Positions 14,939 through 20,642 of a DNA stretch of 20,642 nucleotides are shown here, one piece after another. The stretch is from an uncultured Campylobacter sp. (lineage in GTDB: Bacteria > Campylobacterota > Campylobacteria > Campylobacterales > Campylobacteraceae). Location: NCBI RefSeq assembly GCF_938030145.1, contig NZ_CALHGM010000006.1, positions 1 to 20,642 on the forward strand, given 5' to 3'. The position numbers were made by a program, and so were the translations under genes. The notes under the pieces were generated by a model. It was not told the DNA's origin. It made no database searches and was given only the letters and a program-made list of their open reading frames with translations. Numbering within the stretch: the first letter of the stretch is position 1; every line of letters begins with the position of its first letter.

Positions 14939-16624
14939 CTAAGCTTCCTCGCATAGCTCTTCGATCACCTTGAGCGGGCTTTTGCGCTTTTTGCAGATCT
15001 CCGCGTATTCGCTTTTTGGCGAGCTGTCGTAAACGATGCCTGCGCCCGCGCCGATAAATGCGAGATTACTTAGCCCTTCGCAGCCGAAATTCTCCGCGCT
15101 AAATTTAGTGACCTCAAACCGCATCGCGCGGCTAAAATGCGGCCCACTCTCTAAATTTAGCGCTCCGCAGCCTGCGCAAGCTTTTAAATTTAATCTCGCA
15201 TCGCGCCCGCCTGCGCGCGGCTTTAAATTTTGCGCCTCGCCGCTACTCTTTCGCGCTGCGAAATCGCAAAGCTCCGTAGCTTCGGACTTCTCCTCGCCGC
15301 AAACAGCGTCTAAATTCAAGCAGGAATTCCGTTTAAAATCTTCGTCCGAGCAGGAATTTTGCGCGTCGCGATTTACGAAGATCGCCGAGCGAATCAAGAT
15401 CGCCTGCATCACGTCGCCGTTAAAGCGCCAAAACCCGATTCCGCCGCCGTAGATGCCGCGCTCGTAGCGCTCCAGCTCGTTTATGATCTGCATCGCGCGG
15501 ATCTTCGGGCTACCGCTTAGCGTGCCCGCAGGAAAGATAGTGCCGAGTACCTCAAACGCGCTTACCCCGCGCGGTTTACTGCCGTAGACCTCGCTTACGA
15601 TGTGCATCACGCTTTCGTAGCGCACGATGCACATCGCGTTTTGCACCCGCACCGAGGCGGGCGCGGCGAATTTACCGATGTCGTTGCGAGCTAGATCGAT
15701 CAGCATCCGATGCTCCGCAAGTTCCTTTTCATCGCTTAAAAGCTCGCGCTCAAGCGCCGCGTCGGCCTCGGCATTCGCGCCTCTGCTGCGGGTGCCCGCG
15801 ATGGGAGCGACGAAAATTTCGTTCTTTTTGATCTCCATAATGAGCTCGGGGCTGGAGCCAGCGACGCAGCCGTAGGGCGTCGGGAAGTGAAACATATAGG
15901 GGCTCGGATTGTTCTTTTTGAGTCGCTCGTAAAACTCCAAGCTGCCCAGATTTGTGCCGACTTCTAAAATTTCGCCCAGCACGACCTGAAACACGTCGCC
16001 GCTTTTTATCTTTTCTTTTGCAGCCTCGACCATCGCGCTAAAATGCGACTCCTCGGCGCCCAGATCGGTTAAAATTTTAAATTTAAGCTCTTTTTTCTTA
16101 GGCTCCAGCTCAGACGCGCCTTGCGATTTCGATCCGCCTTTTATAGCGGCGTCCGCTCTTACGGCACTCTGTGGCGCGCCTTCCGCTTCGGCGGAGCTTT
16201 GCTGCGAAGCCTGCGGGCTAAGCCCGCGCAGGCTTTCGTAAATTCCAGTGTCTTTGCCGTAAAAATCGTAAATTTTGCTGATTTTATCGTAGTGCAGGTA
16301 GTTTGCGGCGTCGGCGTAAAAAAACGGCGGGAAGTCATACAGCGCCTGCTTCGGCGCGCCGATATTTTCAAACGCGCGCACGATGTCGTAGCCCAAAACG
16401 CCGAAAAGTCCCGCAAAGCTCGCGTTTTTAAACTCGCTCGCGCCCGCTTTTGCGCTTTTTACCTCATCAAATTTAAGCTTCAAGGCCTCAAAGCTCATCT
16501 TAAATCCGTCGAAATAATCGCAATCGATGCCGATGATAACCTGGGCGTCGTCCTCTGCGAGGTAGCTTTGCGGATGCGTCTTTAAAATTTCGCGGTAGTA
16601 AAACAGCGGCTCTTCTAAAAGCAT
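14939..16624 (-). CDS. trpE: Anthranilate synthase component I with insertions
   Basis: TrpE converts chorismate to anthranilate using ammonia from the TrpG domain. The start at 16624 (MLLEEPLFYY) is preferred to the ATG at 16651: the latter lies in the TATAAT of the promoter, while AAGGA stands before 16624. The protein then has 561 residues. Chorismate-enzyme motifs are present in order: KNNPSPYMFHF, GSSPELIMEI, PIAGTRSRG, HRMLIDLARNDIGK, FPAGTLSGSPK, YGGGIGF, and GAGAGIVYDSSPKSEY at the end. Two stretches are extra: about residues 134-179 (Ala/Ser/Gln-rich, in the domain linker) and about 419-519 (roughly 100 residues where homologs have about ten). Catalytic residues are kept, so activity is expected. 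It is the first gene of the minus-strand trp unit. Confidence 0.95.
   Translation of the reverse strand: MLLEEPLFYYREILKTHPQSYLAEDDAQVIIGIDCDYFDGFKMSFEALKLKFDEVKSAKAGASEFKNASFAGLFGVLGYDIVRAFENIGAPKQALYDFPPFFYADAANYLHYDKISKIYDFYGKDTGIYESLRGLSPQASQQSSAEAEGAPQSAVRADAAIKGGSKSQGASELEPKKKELKFKILTDLGAEESHFSAMVEAAKEKIKSGDVFQVVLGEILEVGTNLGSLEFYERLKKNNPSPYMFHFPTPYGCVAGSSPELIMEIKKNEIFVAPIAGTRSRGANAEADAALERELLSDEKELAEHRMLIDLARNDIGKFAAPASVRVQNAMCIVRYESVMHIVSEVYGSKPRGVSAFEVLGTIFPAGTLSGSPKIRAMQIINELERYERGIYGGGIGFWRFNGDVMQAILIRSAIFVNRDAQNSCSDEDFKRNSCLNLDAVCGEEKSEATELCDFAARKSSGEAQNLKPRAGGRDARLNLKACAGCGALNLESGPHFSRAMRFEVTKFSAENFGCEGLSNLAFIGAGAGIVYDSSPKSEYAEICKKRKSPLKVIEELCEEA
15068..15370 (-). repeat. In-frame repeat-type insertion in trpE
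   Basis: About 101 codons lie between AILIRSAIFVN and NLAFIGAGAGIVYD, where homologs have a short strand turn. TAAATTTA occurs at 15100, 15152 and 15185. The last two are read in frame as Leu-Asn-Leu in ALNLES and RLNLKA; a related TAAATTC gives CLNLDA. The DNA resembles the adjacent trpE-trpGD spacer. Confidence 0.6.
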
Positions 16625-16649
16625 TTTTGTCCTTGGAATTTTTAGCGCC

Positions 16650-16655
16650 ATTATA
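16650..16655 (-). promoter_or_regulatory. -10 box of the trpE unit
   Basis: On the minus strand TATAAT lies 25 bases before the preferred trpE start at 16624, almost the same geometry as at trpB. The leader would be about 20 bases, which leaves no room for an attenuator. Confidence 0.6.
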
Positions 16656-16701
16656 CGCTGCTTAGCTTAAATTTGAGCGGGCGGCGCGAGCTTAAGCGGG
16701 C

Positions 16702-16729
16702 TTGAATACAAGCAAAATTTTAGTAAAAT
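16702..16729 (+). promoter_or_regulatory. Promoter of yaaA
   Basis: TTGAAT at 16702-16707 and TAAAAT at 16724-16729 are separated by 16 bases and precede the yaaA start by 22 bases. The region is shared with the divergent trpE promoter about 50 bases away. Confidence 0.5.
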
Positions 16730-16751
16730 TAGCAAATTTTAAGGAGAGCGT

Positions 16752-17483
16752 ATGAAAATTTTATTTTCCCCAAGCGAGACGAAAAGCGAGCTGGGCGGCG
16801 ACACGTGCATTTGCGAGCGAAATTTTATCTTTGCAGATCTTTACGAAAAGCGCCTGCAGATGTTGCGCGCTTACGCGGATTTCGTGGATAAAGCAAGCGA
16901 GGCGGAACTTTGCAAGCTTTTCGGACTGAAAAAATGGGATGCCTCTTTGCGCGAAAATATCTTTGAAAAAGGCTGCGCGAAGGCACTTTTGCGCTACACG
17001 GGCACCGCGTATCGCGCCCTAGGCTACGCGTCGCTAAGCACTGCGGCGCGGGAGTTTGCGGAGCGAAACACGATAATTTTTTCAAACCTTTTCGGCCCCG
17101 TGCTGGGCGGCGACGCGCTGCCGAACTACAAGCTCAAGCAGGGCGAAAAATTCGGCGGCATAGACGCGGCGAAATTTTATCGCGACAGCTTCTCCGCCGC
17201 GCTGGATCGGTATCTGGCGGATGAGTGCGTCGTGGATCTGCGCGCGGGATTTTACGAAAAATTTTATGAGATGAAGCGCGAATATTTGAGTTTTAGTTTC
17301 ATCAAAGGTGGCAAGGTGCTGAGCCACTACGCCAAAGCCTGGCGCGGCAAGGTGCTGCGCGAAATCGCTATTGCCCGCGCCTGCAGCGAGGCTGAGGTGC
17401 TTGCGCTGCGTTTGAGCGGCGCTTCCGTGCTCGAGATCAAACAGATCGGGCTAAAAAAGGAGGTCGTGCTGGAAATTTCATAA
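16752..17483 (+). CDS. yaaA: YaaA/DUF328 peroxide-stress protein
   Basis: This 243-residue cytoplasmic protein belongs to the YaaA (UPF0246, DUF328) family. In E. coli YaaA lowers free intracellular iron during hydrogen peroxide stress and protects DNA. Family patterns seen are the opening KILFSPSETK, RYTGTAYRALG near 80-90, SNLFGPVLGGDALPNYKL near 111-128, VVDLRAGFY near 160, and SHYAKAWRGK near 190-200. AAGGAG stands six bases before the ATG. The protein is complete and carries no insertion. It is transcribed away from trpE and is followed by a long non-coding stretch, so it appears monocistronic. Confidence 0.9.
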   Translation: MKILFSPSETKSELGGDTCICERNFIFADLYEKRLQMLRAYADFVDKASEAELCKLFGLKKWDASLRENIFEKGCAKALLRYTGTAYRALGYASLSTAAREFAERNTIIFSNLFGPVLGGDALPNYKLKQGEKFGGIDAAKFYRDSFSAALDRYLADECVVDLRAGFYEKFYEMKREYLSFSFIKGGKVLSHYAKAWRGKVLREIAIARACSEAEVLALRLSGASVLEIKQIGLKKEVVLEIS

Positions 17484-18389
17484 GGCGCGAAAACCGCTCG
17501 GAGAAATTTACGATAAATTTTGCAGGTCTAATGCGGATTTTTGCGTAAATTTAGCTCGGAAAATTTGCCGCAAGTTCAAATCCCGCCCCATCCAAAGCAA
17601 TTCTGCCCGGAGAAATTTGCGGACAGAATTTCGGCGCGAGAATTTTGCGGCGGCTTTTTGGTCTTTTACCTCTTTTTTAGCGGGCTTTTGGCGGTGAAAT
17701 TTCATCGTAAATTTTGCAAAAAATTCGCGCTCTTTGCGTTTGCCCGCCCTCCGCATAAAATTTTACGGCGATCTTGTCGTGATTTTACACCGATTTTGCG
17801 GCGATTTTTAGAATACAAAGCGCGAAAATTTCGCCGTAGAATTTTGACTGAAATTTTACCGTGCGGAATTTTGCCGTATGAAATTTCGCCACGATAGAAT
17901 CCTGTCGAAATTTAATCGTGGCAAAAATACTGCGCCCGCGATCTAAACGTAAAATTTTATTTAAAATTTAAACCGAACCGTGCAGTATAGGCATAAAATT
18001 TTGATCCAAAATTCTACTGCAAAGCTGCGATAAAACAGACATAGATCGGGATAGCTCCATATAAAATTTTAAGCTGAAATTATGGCTTGCGTTCCGTTGC
18101 GATAAAATTTTGAGCCAAAATTTCATGCTTTAAAATTCCAAAAATCCGCAAACGCGGCAAAAATACGCCATTGCTGCAAACTCTAGTAACTCCAGTGCAT
18201 TAAAGTTTCTAGCCGAAATTCTGCAATTAAAATTCCGCGCTCTGAAATCTCGCGCTTTAAAATCCCGTAAATTTCCAAATTTCACAAATCCCACACATAA
18301 AATTTCAAACCGAAATCCCGCGATCAAAATCCCTCGCCTCAAAATCCCGCAAATCCCGCTCTCAAATCCAAAATTTCGCAAATTTATCA
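17484..18389. repeat. Long non-coding region of degenerate AAATTT-type repeats
   Basis: About 900 bases between yaaA and the permease gene hold no supported gene. Words such as AAAATTTTGC, GAAATTTGC, AAAATTCC and CAAATCCCGC recur every 15-25 bases. Open frames on both strands code for proteins dominated by Lys-Phe, Asn-Phe and Arg and have no start signals. The last 300 bases show near-tandem units of the AAATCCCGC type. Confidence 0.6.
17993..18128. repeat. Three imperfect direct repeats of about 28 bases
   Basis: Copies at 17993-18020 and 18102-18128 share ATAAAATTTTGA, then CCAAAATT and a final GC, with few differences. A third, more diverged copy starts at 18061 (ATAAAATTTTAAGC, then AAATTA and CTTGC). 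They are 68 and 41 bases apart. Confidence 0.55.
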
Positions 18390-18413
18390 AGCTTTAAATT
18401 TTAAAGCTATAAA
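18390..18413 (+). promoter_or_regulatory. Palindrome abutting a possible -10 box of the permease gene
   Basis: AGCTTTAAA and TTTAAAGCT (18390-18408) form a palindrome around a single T. A TATAAA overlaps its end (18408-18413), 27 bases before the permease start. It could be an operator overlapping the promoter or another repeat copy. Confidence 0.35.
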
Positions 18414-18440
18414 CTTCGCTTCAAATTTTAAGGATCAAAA

Positions 18441-19172
18441 ATGCTAGAACTCCCCTTTGTCGGCGTCGTCGTGGGCTTCATATCGGGCTTTTTCGGTATC
18501 GGCGGCGGTACGGTCGTAATGCCCGTGATGATGGCTCTAGGCTACGACGTCAAGACCGCCGCAGGCATCTCGGTGATGCAGATGCTCATCGTCTCGCTTT
18601 TCGGCTCGTATCTGAACTACCGTGCGGGCAGACTCCGCCTAGATAGCGGCATCGCGGTGGGGCTCGGAGGGCTGTGCGGCGCGAGCCTATCGGGCTTCAT
18701 CGTAAAATACTCGCCCGAGATCGTGCTTGAGATCGGTCTTCTACTGACGCTCGCCATCTCATTTCTCAAGCTCTTTAGCACGAACGTAGCAAGCGGTGGC
18801 AACGCCGATCCCCACGGCGCGGTGCTGTTTTTCATCGGCTTTGCTATCGGCGCGATCGCGCTTAGCATGGGCGTGGGCGGCGCGGTATTTCTAACGCCCG
18901 TATTGGTCGGATTTTTGGGCGTCGATATCAAAAGAGCGGTCTGTATGGGGCTATTTTTTATCGTTTTCGGCTCATTTAGCGCGCTTTTGAGCCTTTCGTA
19001 CAACGGCCATGTGGATTACGAACGTGGCGCGCTGCTAGCCGTGGGCGGGCTTTTGGGCGTGTATTTCGGCACCTCTCAGGCTCGCCGTGCAAAGCGCGAA
19101 ACGCAGAAAAAATGGCTGCTAGTCCTTTATGTCGTGCTATTTGCGCTAGCGCTAAAAAAGGTGCTACAGTAG
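18441..19172 (+). CDS. TauE/SafE (TSUP) family permease
   Basis: This 243-residue inner-membrane protein has seven to eight hydrophobic helices in two related halves. The first half opens with GFISGFFGIGGGTVVMPVM (about 12-30). The second repeats the pattern as IGAIALSMGVGGAVFLTPVLV (about 135-155). This internal duplication is the hallmark of the TSUP family (DUF81), which moves sulfite, sulfoacetate, thiosulfate or related anions. The substrate cannot be told here; the YedE-like gene elsewhere in the window also suggests sulfur or selenium handling, but the two are not linked. AAGGA stands seven bases before the ATG. A hairpin begins at the last base of its stop codon. Confidence 0.88.
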   Translation: MLELPFVGVVVGFISGFFGIGGGTVVMPVMMALGYDVKTAAGISVMQMLIVSLFGSYLNYRAGRLRLDSGIAVGLGGLCGASLSGFIVKYSPEIVLEIGLLLTLAISFLKLFSTNVASGGNADPHGAVLFFIGFAIGAIALSMGVGGAVFLTPVLVGFLGVDIKRAVCMGLFFIVFGSFSALLSLSYNGHVDYERGALLAVGGLLGVYFGTSQARRAKRETQKKWLLVLYVVLFALALKKVLQ

Positions 19173-19202
19173 CGCCCGCTGTAGTAGCGCTGCAGCGGGC
19201 GC
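19172..19202 (+). terminator. Terminator after the TSUP permease gene
   Basis: GCGCCCGCTG at 19172-19181 pairs perfectly with CAGCGGGCGC at 19193-19202 around an 11-base loop. It starts at the last base of the stop codon and is followed after a few bases by the T-rich ATTGTTTTGCTTTG. Confidence 0.6.
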
Positions 19203-19556
19203 CGCGCTATTGTTTTGCTTTGCGATCGTTCCGCTACAAGCGCGATTTAGGCGCCTGCTACGGGCACGTCAGAGCGATTCTATGTGCGCTGTTTTGCTAC
19301 GCCACCCTTTTGTGTCTCGTAGTTTTTTGCTTTGCCGTCCTCTTACACTGCGCGCGTTTGATCGCCGTTTTGCGGCGGCGCATAAAACGTCGCGTTTCGT
19401 CGCGCAAGTAAATTTTAAAACGAAATTTCAAAAAGCGCGAGTAAATTTTAAAAACGGAATTTTAACTAATCGCGTTAAAATAGCGAAGTCGCACATCTTT
19501 CGTCCTATGGAGGCTAGATGGCGAAATAAAATTTACGAATTTTAAAAGGACTTGGA
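19203..19556. other. Spacer before crcB with a possible promoter
   Basis: No gene is supported. The first 200 bases are pyrimidine-rich and resemble in texture the spacer at 6620-6800. The rest is AAATTT-rich. TAAAAT at 19476-19481 may be a -10 box for crcB. I looked for the fluoride riboswitch that often precedes crcB and saw nothing like its conserved GGCGATGG opening. Confidence 0.4.
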
Positions 19557-19937
19557 TTGACGAACTTGATTTTAGCAGGGCTAGGCGGCTGTGTAGGCGT
19601 GATGGCGCGAGTAGGCTTAAGCGGAGCGATCGCGCGCGCAATGGATCGCGCCGGATTTTGGAGTGCGTTTCCGATCGCTACTTTTTGCGTGAATGCGCTG
19701 GGAAGCCTGCTGATAGGGTTTTTGCTCGCACTAAATTTAACGCAGAGCCTGCGGGTATTTTTTATCGCAGGCGCGCTGGGCGGCTTTACGACATTTTCTA
19801 CGTTCAGCTACGATACGCTGCAATTATTGCTGGCGCGAGAATTTGCTATCGGTGTGCTAAACGCGGTCTTAAGCGTATGCGCCTGTATGCTTTTTTGCTA
19901 CGCTGGGCTGCTCGCGGGCAGAGCGCTTGCAGGCTAG
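19557..19937 (+). CDS. crcB: Fluoride channel CrcB (Fluc)
   Basis: CrcB/Fluc dimers export toxic fluoride from the cytoplasm through two narrow pores. The 126-residue protein has four hydrophobic helices, the usual length. Conserved family features are GGCVGVMAR near 10-18, ATFCVNALGS with the pore Asn46, and GGFTTFSTF at 75-83, which carries the pore phenylalanines and the helix-break sodium site. The start is a TTG at 19557: AAGGA stands six bases before it and no ATG lies nearby in frame. The usual second crcB copy or a riboswitch is not seen in the window. Confidence 0.93.
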   Translation: MTNLILAGLGGCVGVMARVGLSGAIARAMDRAGFWSAFPIATFCVNALGSLLIGFLLALNLTQSLRVFFIAGALGGFTTFSTFSYDTLQLLLAREFAIGVLNAVLSVCACMLFCYAGLLAGRALAG

Positions 19938-20484
19938 CCGTGGAGCACGTGAGCTTTAAATTTAAATCGCCTCTATGTTTGCGCTTTTAAATCAAAATTT
20001 ATTGAAAGTGCCTGCGCTACGGAATTTTATCGCGCGCATGTGCTGCAAAATCTGCGAGCGATGGGCACAATTCCACATGCCGTGCAGTTTTGCGAAAGGG
20101 CGCGCAGCAAGTAGTTTCGCAAAGTGCAATATCAAGCAGGAATTATAAGGCGAGCAAATCGTAAGACGAGCGAAAAGTAAAGCGAGCGAGAGGGATTGTA
20201 GCTAAATAATGGTGCTCGGCGTCGGGCAGGCTGGCAAAATCCAGATAAATTTGAAATTTGCGTGCATTCTCTGCGTATCTTGTTTGCCGCAGCTTTGTAA
20301 AATTTCGCTGTCTTGGCGCGGATAAAATAAACCTAAGCCGTGCGATAAATTTGAAAAGCTCCGCGGGCAAATTTTAAAGCTTGAAGCTTAGAATTTTAAA
20401 ATTCTCACGTAAATTTTAGAAGCTAAATTAAAGCGCGCCGAAATCACGATCTTATGTGTCAAATCCTGCAGCGCTATCTTAGAT
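19938..20484. other. Spacer after crcB with no supported gene
   Basis: About 550 bases contain only weak frames. A 75-codon minus-strand frame at 20143-20370 has a TTG start and no clear binding site, and a 57-codon plus-strand frame at 19975-20148 has no binding site. Both may be remnants, but neither shows a recognisable pattern. Confidence 0.35.
20390..20405. repeat. 16-base perfect palindrome
   Basis: Arms AGAATTTT and AAAATTCT form a perfect palindrome about 80 bases downstream of the end of the partial minus-strand gene. It may serve as its terminator. The core TTTTAAAA matches the palindromes at 962 and 8253. Confidence 0.4.
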
Positions 20485-20640
20485 TTATCGCAAGCGGCTG
20501 CGAGCCCTCTTAATTTCATTTCTGCAAATTTCATTGACCTGTTCGCCCTCGCTATTTCGCAAGATAACCTCGTAGTCCGTGATTTTACGACCTTTGTTAT
20601 ACCCCTCGATATATCTGAATCTCGATAAAACTATTTTAAA
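20485..20640 (-). CDS. 3' end of an unrecognised gene, cut by window edge
   Basis: From the right edge the minus strand is open for 51 codons to a TAA at 20487-20485. The residues include FRYIEGYNKGRKITDYEV and NSEGEQVNEICRNEIKRA, an ordinary-looking, Arg/Glu-rich soluble sequence, unlike the Phe/Arg-dominated frames from the repeat DNA. No start is visible inside the window. I do not recognise the family. Confidence 0.5.
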   Translation of the reverse strand, partial: FKIVLSRFRYIEGYNKGRKITDYEVILRNSEGEQVNEICRNEIKRARSRLR

Positions 20641-20642
20641 GG

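Noticed and set aside
16625..16751. trp leader peptide and attenuator
   Set aside because: The space between the -10 box and the trpE start is about 25 bases, too short for a Trp-rich peptide and alternative hairpins.
17541..17897. 118-codon plus-strand frame after yaaA
   Set aside because: It starts at a TTG without a binding site, and its product is a Lys-Phe/Arg-Arg pattern produced by AAATTT words; the opposite strand is equally open.
18130..18390. 86-codon minus-strand frame before the permease gene
   Set aside because: The product (RNFNCR, RDFKARDFRARNF) is a direct translation of the AAATTCCGC repeats, with no start signal and no protein-like pattern.
17484..18440. CRISPR array
   Set aside because: The recurring words are short, degenerate and irregularly spaced, with no constant repeat-spacer unit and no cas genes nearby.
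19203..19556. Fluoride riboswitch before crcB
   Set aside because: Expected from knowledge of crcB genes, but the conserved aptamer opening and pseudoknot pattern were not found in the upstream region.
19975..20148. 57-codon frame with cysteine pairs (MCCKICERW) after crcB
   Set aside because: The two close cysteines suggest a metal site at first glance, but there is no binding site and the codon use is unlike that of the real genes.
20143..20370. 75-codon minus-strand frame
   Set aside because: TTG start without a clear binding site and a basic, featureless product; may be a remnant but cannot be supported.

Overview
The window looks like chromosomal DNA of a Campylobacter-type epsilonproteobacterium with a moderately high GC content for the genus, of the C. 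gracilis / C. showae / C. rectus kind (inference). The reasons are the fused trpGD gene, the short trpA, the strong TATAAT-type -10 boxes with weak -35 regions, the very high density of AAATTT-like words, and the gene content. No tRNA, rRNA, CRISPR array or insertion sequence was seen.

Layout. Positions 1-890 are an AT-rich accessory stretch with three small unrecognised genes, the first cut by the window edge. At 1.1-4.2 kb lies a plus-strand unit trpB-trpA-(FliO-like membrane protein). A minus-strand TonB-dependent receptor of the haem type (4.4-6.5 kb) follows, with its own terminator and a Fur-like site. A YedE-type sulfur/selenium transporter (7-8 kb) is divergent from it. From 16.6 kb back to 8.3 kb runs a minus-strand unit: trpE, trpGD, a D12-class DNA adenine methyltransferase, trpF, then two paralogous AT-rich membrane-protein genes, each with an in-frame stop in its N-terminal linker. 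Divergent from trpE is yaaA, followed by about 950 bp of repeat-rich non-coding DNA, a TauE/SafE-type permease, the fluoride channel gene crcB, and the 3' end of an unknown minus-strand gene at the right edge.

Pathway. TrpE and TrpGD make anthranilate and its phosphoribosyl conjugate, TrpF does the isomerisation, and TrpBA finish tryptophan. trpC is not in the window. The trp genes are split into two blocks on opposite strands, each with a TATAAT about 25 bases before its start codon and no room for a leader-peptide attenuator.

Main point of interest. Several proteins carry long polar, low-complexity in-frame insertions whose DNA is the same AAATTT-cored material that fills the spacers: TrpF (576 aa, about 200 expected, three insertions), TrpE (about 100 aa near the C-terminus and a smaller one), the FliO-like protein, and the linkers of the two membrane paralogs. 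A TrpF insertion and one paralog linker share a 12-base and a 10-base exact block in the same order, strand and reading frame, separated by a two-codon indel. This suggests a family of small repeats that spread through spacers and genes alike, similar in concept to the Rickettsia palindromic elements. Within trpE and the trpE-trpGD spacer the repeat core TAAATTTA is present both as spacer palindromes and as in-frame Leu-Asn-Leu codons.
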